Below the pieces are notes generated by a model. It was not told the DNA's origin. It made no database searches and saw only the letters and a list, made by a program, of their open reading frames with translations. This document shows, in pieces, positions 8,253 through 16,448 of a stretch of DNA of 64,000 nucleotides. Both the position numbers and the translations under genes were made by a program. The DNA is from Vicinamibacterales bacterium (GTDB lineage Bacteria > Acidobacteriota > Vicinamibacteria > Vicinamibacterales > UBA2999), in contig JAWKHS010000009.1 in NCBI GenBank assembly GCA_041394705.1, positions 1 to 64,000 of the forward strand. Reading direction: 5' to 3'. Every line of letters begins with the position of its first letter. The first letter of the stretch is position 1.

Positions 8253-8876
8253 TCAGGCGCGCTTCGCCTTGGCGCGAATCCGTCCGGAGCCGCCCGTCAC
8301 CTTGAGCTGGACGAGGACGCCGAGGAGGCCCACGCCGATCCAGGCCCACGGCACCCAGGCTTCGCCTGGCGCGGGCTGCATGAGGTATGGGACCCACACG
8401 TCGCCGGCGGCGGCCGCCGCCAGCTTCGCGCGGTCGCCGAACACGGCCAGGCCGCCGACGATCAGGGCCCAGGCGCCGGCGAATGCCGTCCCCGCGACGG
8501 TCACGTAGCGCTGCAGCCAGGTGGCGAGCCACGCGCCGGCCACGGCGGCCAGCACGACGGCGTAGGGATGCGGGTCGCCAGGACGGGGCCACGCCACGGC
8601 CACCACCGCGGCGCCGAGGCCCGCGCCGACCAGCGCGACGCCGATGAAGGCGGCCGCCACCATGATGACGGCGCCCGCCAATCCCCCCACCACGAACGCT
8701 CCCGCCATGTAGGCGGTCTCGCTCGTGCCGAAGATGGAGCTCGCGGCCAGCCCGCCGATGATGAACCCGAAGGCGGCCAGGACGTACTTCAGCAGCCGGT
8801 AGCCTGCGAAGCAGGCCATGAGGCCCGCCATCAGCAGCACGACGGCCGCGGGCAGTTGATAGGAGATGGGGAGCAT
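8253..8876 (-). CDS. Multi-pass membrane protein, DUF4203-like
   Basis: This 207-residue protein consists almost entirely of hydrophobic helices, with about seven visible segments beginning near residues 8-22, 31-50, 56-75 and 78-100. A glycine-rich loop (GGLAASSIFG) and a basic tail (GRIRAKAKRA) are present. The layout resembles DUF4203/TMEM198-like proteins of unknown function. The start at 8876 is the only ATG that leaves a normal N-terminus. It follows recR on the same strand after 41 bp, but nothing links the two functionally. Confidence 0.7.
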   Translation of the reverse strand: MLPISYQLPAAVVLLMAGLMACFAGYRLLKYVLAAFGFIIGGLAASSIFGTSETAYMAGAFVVGGLAGAVIMVAAAFIGVALVGAGLGAAVVAVAWPRPGDPHPYAVVLAAVAGAWLATWLQRYVTVAGTAFAGAWALIVGGLAVFGDRAKLAAAAAGDVWVPYLMQPAPGEAWVPWAWIGVGLLGVLVQLKVTGGSGRIRAKAKRA

Positions 8877-8917
8877 CTCTCGGTGACCCGCGCGCTCACA
8901 CCGGGCGTTGCGCCCGG

Positions 8918-9514
8918 CTACGGCACGTCGCGGCGGCCCTCCATCGCCTTGCCCATGGTGAGCTCGTCGGCGTATTCGAGATCGCTGCCCACCGGGATGC
9001 CCGTGGCGATGCGCGTGACCCGCACGCCGATCGGACGCAGGAGCCGCGCGAGGTAGATGGCCGTGGCCTCGCCTTCCACGGTCGGGCTCGTGGCGAGAAT
9101 CACTTCCTCCACGCCGCCGGCGTCGATCCGGGTCAGCAGCGTCCGGATCTTCAGGTCGTCCGGACCGATGCCCTGCAGCGGCGAGATCGTGCCCATCAGC
9201 ACGTGATAGACGCCGCGGAACCCGCGCGACTTCTCGATGACGGTCACATTCTGCGCGTCCTCGACCACGCAGATGACGCGGCGGTCGCGCGTCTCGTCCG
9301 CGCAATAGGCGCAGGGATCCACGTCGGTGATGTTGTGGCACACCGAGCAGTACGTCACCTGATCCTTGACGTGGAGGATCGCCTCACACAGCCGCTCGGC
9401 GTCCTCGCGCGGCGTCCGGAGCACGTGGAACGCCAGGCGCTGGGCGCTCTTGGCGCCGACGCCGGGCAGCTTGCGGAACTGCTCGATGAGTGCGTCGAGG
9501 GGACCGGGCAGCAC
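8918..9514 (-). CDS. recR: Recombination mediator protein RecR
   Basis: This 198-residue protein works with RecF and RecO to load RecA on SSB-coated gaps. It has the N-terminal helix-hairpin-helix LPGVGAKSAQRLAFH, the four-Cys zinc finger (C56, C59, C68, C71 in CSVCHNITDVDPCAYC) and a Toprim domain starting at VICVVEDAQNV, with the C-terminal GSDLEYADELTMGKAM stretch typical of RecR. It follows dnaX by 6 bp on the same strand. The ybaB/ebfC gene that often separates dnaX and recR is absent. Confidence 0.97.
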   Translation of the reverse strand: MLPGPLDALIEQFRKLPGVGAKSAQRLAFHVLRTPREDAERLCEAILHVKDQVTYCSVCHNITDVDPCAYCADETRDRRVICVVEDAQNVTVIEKSRGFRGVYHVLMGTISPLQGIGPDDLKIRTLLTRIDAGGVEEVILATSPTVEGEATAIYLARLLRPIGVRVTRIATGIPVGSDLEYADELTMGKAMEGRRDVP

Positions 9515-9520
9515 GCGGCC

Positions 9521-11282
9521 TCACATCTCCTCGACCTTCACGGTCTCCACCGGGAAGATCTCGAGCATCGACTGCACCATGGGGTCGGCCATGGCCTCGG
9601 CCTTCAGGCGGTCGTCGCCGTCCGCGGCGCCGTCCCCGGCGGCCGGGCTCTTGCGCACGGCCTGTCCGGCGGCCGCTGCCGGCAGCGCGCCGCCGCCCGA
9701 GCCCTCCGCCACGTCGCCGTCCACGACCGTGACGCGCACGGGCACGTGCCCGCCCAGCGTCTTCTCCGCAATGCCCTCGAGCCACGCGCGGTTCTCTTCG
9801 CACTGGGCGCGCGCCATCTTGTGCTTCGGCAGGAAGGAAAACGTGATCCCGGACGGCGTCACGTCGATGGCGTAGGCCTGGGCCACGGCGGCGTTGTAGA
9901 AGAACACCTTCGCGGCCTTGACGGCAGCCAGGAAGCGCTCGCGGCCATCGCCCGACGCCGCGGGCGCGGCGGCGCCGGTGTCGTCGGCCGCAGCCGGCGG
10001 AGCGGCCGCGCGCGGAGGCGCGGGCGCGGCGGGCCGGGTCGCGGGTGCCGCCCCTGCGGGCGCGCCAGCGGGATGGCCGGCGCCGAGCGGCCCGCGGGCG
10101 TCGTGGGCCGCGCGGGGCGGCCGGCGCGCGTCCCGGGGTGAAGCCCCGGCCGCCGCCTTCCATCAACAGGTCCGCGAGCGGCACGAGCTTTCGCAGGTGC
10201 ATGAGCCGCAGGAGCGCCATCTCCATCTGGAAGCGCGGGTGATCCGACTGGCGCACGTCGAACTCGGCGCGCGTGAAGCCGTCGAACGTGCGCAGCAGGT
10301 CCTCGCGCGAGTACTGCGGCCCGAGCGCCGCCATGCGCGGCCGCTCGGTCTCGCTCGCGATGTCCGGATCCTTCAGCCGTCCCGGATCCACCGAGGCCAC
10401 CAGCAGATCGCGGCTGGCGCGGGCCAGCTCACGGCACAGCAGGCGCAGGTCGTACCCGCGCTCGATCGCCGTCTCCACCAGGGAGAAGGCCGCCGGGGCG
10501 TCCTCGGCGGCAATCGCCTCCAGGACGTCGAACACCAGGTCGCGGCCCACCAAGCCGAGCACCGAGGTGACGTCCTCGAGCGTCAGCGTGTCGCCCGAGA
10601 AGGCGCGCACCTGGTCGAAGGCGCTCAGCGAGTCGCGCATGCTGCCCTCGCCCGCCCTGGCCAGGAGCAGCAGGGCGTCGTCGGGTACCGCGATGCCTTC
10701 CGCGTCGGCCACGACGCGCAGGCGGTCGGCCACCGTCTTCGACGAGATCGTGCGGAACTCGTACACCTGCGACCGCGACAGCACCGTGTCGGGGATCTTG
10801 TGCAGCTCGGTGGTGGCCATCATGAACACGACGTGCGGCGGCGGCTCCTCGATCGACTTCAGGAGCGCGTTGAACGACGAGTTCGACAGCATGTGGACTT
10901 CGTCGATCAGGAAGACCTTGTAGCGGTTGCGCGCCGGCGCGATCGAGAGGCCCTCGATGATCACCTCGCGGACGTTGTCGACGCCCGTGTGGGTGGCCGC
11001 GTCGATCTCGAGGACGTCGATGTCGCGGCCCTCGGCGATCTCGATGCAGGCCTCGCAGGTCCCGCACGGCGTCGGCGTGGGCCCCTGGGCGCAGTTCAGG
11101 GCGCGCGCCAGGATGCGGGCCGTGGTCGTCTTGCCGCAGCCGCGGGGGCCGGCGAAGACGAAGGCCTGGGCGATACGGCGGCCGGTGAGGGCGTTGCGGA
11201 GGGTGCGGGTGACGGCCGGCTGGCCCAGGACGTCATCGAACGTCTGGGGCCGCCACTTGCGCGCGAGGGACTGGTAGGCCAT
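9521..11282 (-). CDS. dnaX: DNA polymerase III gamma/tau subunit, frameshifted as sequenced
   Basis: DnaX is the clamp-loader ATPase. Reading from 11282, the AAA+ module is complete: Walker A GPRGCGKT near residues 45-52, zinc Cys at 64, 73, 76 and 79, DEVH box, and sensor regions through about residue 375. The C-terminal tau-type domain (KVFFYNAAVAQ to the end at 9521) lies in a different frame. The two frames overlap between about 10162 and 10100 in a GC-rich linker, and joining them needs a +1 shift (one extra base in the sequence). Downstream of the switch the N-terminal frame becomes an implausible Arg-rich string, while the other frame gives a normal Ala/Pro linker. An assembly error is the simplest reading, since dnaX is essential. 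Confidence 0.88.
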
Positions 11283-11324
11283 CGGGGAGTCAGCGCCGGT
11301 TCCAGCGGCGTCGCGCGGCCGGGT

Positions 11325-11450
11325 GTGGACCCCACCGCAGCCCGGAGGGCCTGCAGCACATCTCAGGAGCTGCTGAGCGCTGCTGCCTTCCGGCCCTGAC
11401 GCGGTTCGCAGACTGACATTGCACAGGTTCCGGGCCGCGGTGCGACCCAC
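11325..11450 (-). ncRNA. ffs: Signal recognition particle RNA (small bacterial 4.5S type)
   Basis: The minus strand contains the SRP-RNA core GTCAGGGCCGGAAGGCAGCA with the GGAA tetraloop and AGCAGC side, closed by long complementary arms: CACCGC (minus, at 11442-11437) pairs with GCGGTG (11338-11333), and GTGG with CCAC at the outer ends. Ends are approximate. The RNA binds Ffh to target membrane proteins to the Sec translocon. Its position just upstream of dnaX on the same strand is a widespread bacterial arrangement. Confidence 0.93.
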
Positions 11451-11541
11451 CGGACCGGCCGCGTACGGCGCGCGCGACGTGCGACGCGACGACCTCTGAG
11501 TGTAGCGCGCGCGGGCTACCCGGGCAAGGCATCCGCGCCCG

Positions 11542-12675
11542 TCACGGCAGGCCGGCGACGATCCCGAGCAGCTCGGGCGCCAGGAAGAAATGGCCGGCGT
11601 TCGGGCCCTGGTTCGCCAGCACGACCACGGTCGCGCCGCTCCCGGGTTCGAACAGCAGCAGGCTGCTGCCGAAGGACATGCCGCCCGAGTGGCCGAACTC
11701 CGGCCGGTCGAAGTAGTCGTAGCCGCGAATGCCCAGGCCCGCCCCGCTCTCGCCCGGGATGTTGCCGGCGGCCGGGACCAGGTCACGCATCGCGGCCTGG
11801 GTCTCGGGCGTCACGACGTCGCCCAGGAAGAGCGCGTGTCCCCAGCGGGCCACGGTCAGGGCATCGGCGTAGAGGCCGAACGCACTCTGGCCGATCGAGA
11901 GCACCGCGGGCTGGGTCAGCGGCTCGACGAGCCCCGAGCGGCCGAGGGCCGTCGCCACCGGAGCCGGCGGCTCCTCCACGAACGGCATGAACACGCCCGT
12001 CAGGTGCCTGGGGCCCCAGAGCCGCTGATGGTACAGCTCCAGGATGGGCCGCCCCGTCGCGGCCTCGGCCACGAGGCCGAGGAGGAGGAACGCGGTATTC
12101 GTGTATTCGGTGCGCTCGCCCGGCGCGAAGTGCGGCGCGTCGAGGAACGCCAGCAGGTCGGCCGGCTGGAAGACGCGCGCGGGCTCCTCGGCGATGGCCG
12201 CGCCGAGCGCCGCGCTCGCCGTGTAGTTGGCGAGGCCGCCCGTGTGGTTCAGGAGCTGGCGCACCGTGATCTCGGGGGGGACGTTCGCGATCGGCGCCAG
12301 CCAGCGCCCGATCGGATCGTCGAGACGCACGACACCCTCGTCCACGAGCTGCAGGATGACGGCGCCCGTCATCGTCTTGGTGATGCTCGCGATGCCGATG
12401 AGATGTTCCGGCCGCAGGGGTTCGCCCACGCCCGCGAGCCCGGCCGCGCCGGTCCACTCGGCGCCGTCCTGCAGGACGACGGCGGCGGCCACGCCGCGAT
12501 GGGCCGGCTGGCGCGCCCAGGCATCGAGCGCCGCCTGCAGTCGCGCGGCCGTCTCGGCAGGCACGACGGGCACGTCGTCCGGAATCGGCGGCTGGGCGGC
12601 GGCCTCCCTGCTCATCGCGCCTCCTCCCAGCAGGAGTGCGAACACGGCGCCGGCGGTGATGGCGGAGATGCGCAT
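11542..12675 (-). CDS. Secreted serine hydrolase, class C beta-lactamase/DD-peptidase fold
   Basis: This 377-residue protein has an N-terminal signal peptide (about residues 1-27, ending AAAQ). The three penicillin-recognising motifs are present: SITK at 97-100 with nucleophile Ser97 and Lys100, the YTN triad at 191-193, and a KTG-equivalent HSGG near residue 330. Members of this family (PF00144) act as beta-lactamases, esterases, D-aminopeptidases or D-Ala carboxypeptidases, and the sequence does not separate these. It is the last gene of a five-gene minus-strand run headed by an ECF sigma factor. The ATG at 12675 places the signal peptide correctly. Confidence 0.88.
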   Translation of the reverse strand: MRISAITAGAVFALLLGGGAMSREAAAQPPIPDDVPVVPAETAARLQAALDAWARQPAHRGVAAAVVLQDGAEWTGAAGLAGVGEPLRPEHLIGIASITKTMTGAVILQLVDEGVVRLDDPIGRWLAPIANVPPEITVRQLLNHTGGLANYTASAALGAAIAEEPARVFQPADLLAFLDAPHFAPGERTEYTNTAFLLLGLVAEAATGRPILELYHQRLWGPRHLTGVFMPFVEEPPAPVATALGRSGLVEPLTQPAVLSIGQSAFGLYADALTVARWGHALFLGDVVTPETQAAMRDLVPAAGNIPGESGAGLGIRGYDYFDRPEFGHSGGMSFGSSLLLFEPGSGATVVVLANQGPNAGHFFLAPELLGIVAGLP

Positions 12676-12680
12676 GGCGT

Positions 12681-13289
12681 CTAGAAACGATAGCCGACGA
12701 GGACGGCGGCCGCACGCGACGTGAAGGACGGCGGAGGCGTCACGCTGAGCTGGGCGGTACCGATGGTGGCCCGCACGTCGATGACCAGCGCGCCGCGGCC
12801 TGCCGCCACCTCCAGGGCGCCCCCAACCGTGAACGCCACGTCGGTGTCGGCGACCGCATCTCCCAGATCGGTCTCGGCCCCCTCGCGGCGCTGGACCACG
12901 CTGGAGATGACCGTGAGCTGCGGTCCGACGAACACGACGGGACGCACCCGCCCCTCCGACAGGCGCCCGAGCTGCAGCAGGAGCGGTACCTCGAGGCCGC
13001 GCGACCGGATGTCGAACGGCACCGGTGTTCCCTTCGCGGAGAAGCGCCGCTCCGAGGCCAGCACCTCGAGCTGCACCCGCGCCGAGCGCCCCAGCATCAC
13101 GCCGAGGAACCCGCCGCCGATCGCCCCGGCGTCCGCGGTCGTGTCGAAGGCCCCGGTCCCCGACACGGCCAGCCGGCCCGCCACGACACCTGCCTTGATG
13201 CCACCGCTCCATGACTGCGCCAGCGCGGTCACTGGCAGCGCGCCGGACAGGCACGCCGCGCACACGACTCCCCTGATGGCCGATCGCAT
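12681..13289 (-). CDS. Outer-membrane beta-barrel protein
   Basis: This 202-residue protein has a signal peptide ending at ALAQ (about residue 25) and alternating amphipathic strands rich in Gly, Val and aromatic residues, ending in the barrel-type terminal Phe (VLVGYRF). This suits an eight-strand OmpA/OmpX-like porin-family barrel (PF13568-like). It lies 25 bp downstream of the caspase-barrel gene and 5 bp upstream of the serine hydrolase, so it probably belongs to the same operon. Its role is unknown. Confidence 0.75.
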   Translation of the reverse strand: MRSAIRGVVCAACLSGALPVTALAQSWSGGIKAGVVAGRLAVSGTGAFDTTADAGAIGGGFLGVMLGRSARVQLEVLASERRFSAKGTPVPFDIRSRGLEVPLLLQLGRLSEGRVRPVVFVGPQLTVISSVVQRREGAETDLGDAVADTDVAFTVGGALEVAAGRGALVIDVRATIGTAQLSVTPPPSFTSRAAAVLVGYRF

Positions 13290-13314
13290 GGTTCGCTCCA
13301 GGTGAATGGACGGG

Positions 13315-14922
13315 CTACCGGCCCGTCGCCAACAGCCAGCTGACGTTCAGGGCCACCTGCCGCCCGCGGTAGTCGTCGCGTGCCGGGCCCTGGTCGGTGA
13401 GTGGGAACGCGTGGTACCCGAGGGAGGCGCCGATCGCCCACCGAGGCGTGAGGTGCACGTCCGCGCCGATTCCGAACCGCGCGCCGAGCCCATAGCCGAC
13501 GCCGCCCCCGTACGGCGACCGATCGGTGGCGAGGACGCTGGTCCGGGCCACGGCCAGGAGGCCCGTATCCAGGTACGGCTTCAGCCGCTGCGACGACGTG
13601 TCGCCCCGGCGCGGGTACCACCGCGCCCCGATCGGCAGCGCGAAGCCGCCCAGGAAGGCGCGCACGCGATCGGCGCCGTAGGCGTGCAGGCCGATCGACA
13701 CGGCGAACCTCTTCGAGACGTGCCTGACGATCTCGCCGCCGCCCGCGATGTCGAGCGACCCGCCTCCCACGCCGTCGAGGGCGCGTCCGTGCGTCCCCCA
13801 CCCCCCGAACTGCACCGTCGCGCGAGTCGCGCCGTCGATGGGATAGCGGCCCGCGCCGCCGGCGCCGCGTTGGCGGGTCGCTTCGCGCGCCACGGCCGCG
13901 AACTGCGCGCCGCCCAACGCCACCCGGCCGCCTTCGTCCAGCGTGACTCGGGTGCGGCGGCTCGAGCGATCGTCGTCGAGCCGCACCTCGTACGCGCCGG
14001 GCTCGAGGCCCAGCGCAATCCGCCGGCCTCGCGCCTTGCTGAGCTCCGCGACCAGCGCCTGCGAGGCGCTGCGCACGTACAGCCGTCCCTCGACGTCCGG
14101 CGCCAGTTCGAGGGTGGCCGTCGTCTGGGCGACGTCGGTCATCACCACGTCGCCGGCCCCGGTCAGATTGATGTCGTACGACGGATGCTGCGCGCCGGCG
14201 GCCGTGCCGGCGGTGCGGCCCACCGTCTCAGCGAAGGCGAACTGGTAGGCCTCGTTCAGCGTGACGCGGCCGTCGCCGGAGCTGTCCGCGGCCCCGCGAA
14301 ACGCCGAGACCAGGTAGTGCGTGAAGTACGACGCGCGGATGCGGTCGGACTCCTGTGCCGCTTCCGTGGCGGCGCTGGAGGTGAGGAACGCGTGCCCGCG
14401 CATGTTCGTGGAGGCATCCACGAAGAACGGCGGCCGGCTCTTGCCGCCCTTCAGCCGCGTGAAGGCACCCGAGGCGCACGCGTCGAGCACGGCAATCCGG
14501 ACGTCCGCGGGCAGCGCGTCGAGGCGGTCCCGCAGCGCCCGGTAGGACACGCGGTCGCCGCCGAGCAGGAGCCCCTGTTCGTCCGCGTGGCCCGAGTAGT
14601 AGAAGAGCACCTCGGTGCGTGCCGCCGCAAGGCGCGTCCGCTCGCGGGCGATGCGCGCGCCGAGACTCGTGAGCGCGTCGTGGAGCGCCTGCGCCGTCGG
14701 CTCTCGCAGCAGGATCTCGTTGGACGGCTGGACGCCGCCGAGCTCGACCAGCACGCGCCCGAAGCGCTCGGCGTCGGAGACGGCGTAGCGCAGGCGCGGC
14801 CGATCGGCCCCGCCATCGTTGGCGCCGACGACGATCGTGTAGCGCTGCAGGACGTCGGCGGAGACGACGGACGCACAGCAGGCCACGGTGCAGCAGGCGA
14901 GGGCGAGACGGCGGACGCTCAT
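13315..14922 (-). CDS. Secreted caspase-like (C14) protease fused to PEGA-like and outer-membrane barrel domains
   Basis: This 535-residue protein has a signal peptide (about 1-22). Its caspase/metacaspase domain at about 25-255 carries the catalytic dyad His112 (YYSGHAD) and Cys149 (LDACASGAF). A PEGA-like beta domain follows around 285-340 (LEPGAYEVRLDD). About 195 further residues have outer-membrane-barrel character, ending VALNVSWLLATGR. A protease domain attached to its own barrel suggests it is held at the outer membrane facing the periplasm or outside. Start and stop overlaps (ATGA) couple it to the anti-sigma-like gene upstream. Substrate unknown; Arg/Lys or Asp preference cannot be read from sequence alone. 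Confidence 0.85.
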   Translation of the reverse strand: MSVRRLALACCTVACCASVVSADVLQRYTIVVGANDGGADRPRLRYAVSDAERFGRVLVELGGVQPSNEILLREPTAQALHDALTSLGARIARERTRLAAARTEVLFYYSGHADEQGLLLGGDRVSYRALRDRLDALPADVRIAVLDACASGAFTRLKGGKSRPPFFVDASTNMRGHAFLTSSAATEAAQESDRIRASYFTHYLVSAFRGAADSSGDGRVTLNEAYQFAFAETVGRTAGTAAGAQHPSYDINLTGAGDVVMTDVAQTTATLELAPDVEGRLYVRSASQALVAELSKARGRRIALGLEPGAYEVRLDDDRSSRRTRVTLDEGGRVALGGAQFAAVAREATRQRGAGGAGRYPIDGATRATVQFGGWGTHGRALDGVGGGSLDIAGGGEIVRHVSKRFAVSIGLHAYGADRVRAFLGGFALPIGARWYPRRGDTSSQRLKPYLDTGLLAVARTSVLATDRSPYGGGVGYGLGARFGIGADVHLTPRWAIGASLGYHAFPLTDQGPARDDYRGRQVALNVSWLLATGR

Positions 14923-15707
14923 GGGCGGGGCTCCTTGACGACGGACACGACGGCATCGGCGAGGGACGGCGGCAGCCGCCCGGCCGCCCCGGCCGCGAGC
15001 GCGGCCAGGACGGGCGCGACTTCGAACGGCTCGGGCGCGGTGACGAGGTGGAACTGCTCGACGCGCGGCGCGTCATCGAGCTCGAACGCCTGATCGAGCA
15101 GCACGGTGGCTCCCGGCGTGAGCGGTACGGCCATGCCCCCAGCCGCCGGGAGATGACGCGTGACCACGCCACGCCCGTCCACCGACACGATGAGACCGTA
15201 AAGCCGGCGGGCCACGCGGTACCCGACGCGCAGGGTGTCGCCGGGCCGTGCGGCGTCCCCGTCCGCCAGCCGCTCGCTGCCTGCCTCGGTCTTCCTGAAG
15301 ATCTCGAGGCCGGCATCGTCGCCCTTGACCCGGTCACCACCGGGGGCGACGGTCACGACGGGCGACGGCACCGGCCCGACGGCCGGGCCACGCATCCACA
15401 CGGAGGCGACGACCGCCATGGTGACGAGCGCCGGCGCGGCCAGCCAGACACGCCACACCGGGCGAGGCGCCGCCGTCCGCCCGGCCGACCACAGGCCGCG
15501 CGCGAGTTCGACTGGCGGCCAGTCGCGCCGGATGGCCTCGTCCGACCGCGCGAGGTCCTGCAGACGGGCGGCGAGCTCCGCGTCGCACGCGGCCCTCGCG
15601 GCGAGCGCTTCGGCCCGACCGGCGTCGAGCTCGCCCAACCGGAACTGCTCGAGGACGAGATCCGAGGGCTCGGCCCGCGGGGGCGAGGGCACCGGGCGAT
15701 GCCTCAT
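14919..15707 (-). CDS. Membrane anti-sigma-like protein with DUF4384-like C-terminus
   Basis: This 262-residue protein has a helical cytoplasmic N-terminus (residues 1-80, FRLGELDAGRAEALAARAA resembling anti-sigma helices but without a clear zinc His/Cys motif), one transmembrane segment near 87-106, and a periplasmic domain resembling DUF4384-type beta domains (GDTLRVGYRVARRLYGLIVSVD). It overlaps both its neighbours by ATGA, directly behind the ECF sigma factor, which is the standard place for a cognate anti-sigma factor. The idea that it senses something outside and releases the sigma factor is inference from position and topology. Confidence 0.65.
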   Translation of the reverse strand: MRHRPVPSPPRAEPSDLVLEQFRLGELDAGRAEALAARAACDAELAARLQDLARSDEAIRRDWPPVELARGLWSAGRTAAPRPVWRVWLAAPALVTMAVVASVWMRGPAVGPVPSPVVTVAPGGDRVKGDDAGLEIFRKTEAGSERLADGDAARPGDTLRVGYRVARRLYGLIVSVDGRGVVTRHLPAAGGMAVPLTPGATVLLDQAFELDDAPRVEQFHLVTAPEPFEVAPVLAALAAGAAGRLPPSLADAVVSVVKEPRP

Positions 15708-16186
15708 CGCTGGAGCTCCCGGAGCACGTGCCGCAGCAGGCGGAGGCGCCGGCGGACGCCAGACACCGAGAGCCCGGCCACCGCGGCCGTCTCCTCGAGC
15801 GTCAACCCGTCCACGTAGTGCAGGACGGCAATCGTGCGGCTCGAGACCGGGTGACGCGCGAACAGCCGGTCGAGCAGGAGCCGCGCGTCGCTCATGGCCG
15901 ATGGCTCCTCGGCCGAGGCGATGCGGTCGAGCACGCCGTCGGGGGCGTGCTCGGGCCGCCGGCGCCCGTCGCGCAGTCGATTGAGGCACACGTTGGTCGC
16001 GATGCGGTAGAGCAGGCTCGACAGCGCGCGGCCGTCGATGCGCCGCCGGCCGGCCACGACCCGAACGAACACGTCCTGACACGCATCGCGCGCATCCTCC
16101 TCGTCGACGAGCAGCCGCCGGCAGCGCCGCAGCACCATCGGGCCGTAGCGCTCCGCCAGTGCGGCAATGGCTGCCTCGTCGAGCAC
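15704..16186 (-). CDS. ECF-type RNA polymerase sigma factor
   Basis: This is a 160-residue sigma-70 family protein. Region 2 includes DEEDARDACQDVFVRVV and the following LLYRIATNVCLNRLRD; region 4 includes LHYVDGLTLEETAAVAGLS and the helix-turn-helix VSGVRRRLRLLRHVL. The GTG at 16186 is chosen because AAGGAGGAG lies a few bases upstream; longer in-frame starts to 16225 lack this. The gene overlaps the anti-sigma-like gene by 4 bp. It probably directs its own operon, including the caspase-like protease. Confidence 0.9.
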   Translation of the reverse strand: MLDEAAIAALAERYGPMVLRRCRRLLVDEEDARDACQDVFVRVVAGRRRIDGRALSSLLYRIATNVCLNRLRDGRRRPEHAPDGVLDRIASAEEPSAMSDARLLLDRLFARHPVSSRTIAVLHYVDGLTLEETAAVAGLSVSGVRRRLRLLRHVLRELQR

Positions 16187-16220
16187 GTCTCCTCCTTGAA
16201 CACCGGACCGCACGCGATGT

Positions 16221-16248
16221 GTCACTCGCCCGTCACACCACTCGTCAC
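16221..16248 (-). promoter_or_regulatory. Three helically phased GTGAC repeats upstream of the ECF gene
   Basis: On the minus strand GTGAC occurs three times; in plus-strand coordinates the copies are 16244-16248, 16232-16236 and 16221-16225, so they are 12 and 11 bases apart, about one DNA turn. They lie 35-62 bases before the sigma-factor start and could be a promoter element or an operator. Confidence 0.4.
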
Positions 16249-16255
16249 GATGCGG

Positions 16256-16284
16256 TTGACCGAGCTGACAGGTGCGAGTATGGT
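16256..16284 (+). promoter_or_regulatory. Sigma-70-like promoter for the secreted LamG-type gene
   Basis: TTGACC (16256-16261), a 17-base spacer and TATGGT (16279-16284) make a good -35/-10 pair pointing to the gene starting at 16449, with a start site expected near 16291. Confidence 0.6.
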
Positions 16285-16448
16285 CGACGGCAATTCATCT
16301 CCGACCGGCTCGCGCGCTGGGACCTGGCAGGCAGGTGCGTGCGCGTTTCCGGCACGGGCGGTGCCCTGGCTGCCTCGTCGTCGAGGCGTGTCTCACGGGC
16401 GCCGCCGCCTCGATCGACGGGACGGATCGGCGCCCGACGAGAGGCCTC

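Noticed and set aside
10100..10162. Programmed -1 frameshift for dnaX gamma production
   Set aside because: The frames require +1, and no A-rich slippery heptamer with downstream stem is present.
13315..14922. Caspase-gasdermin cell-death operon
   Set aside because: The caspase-like protein has a signal peptide and a barrel domain, and no gasdermin-like pore protein is adjacent.
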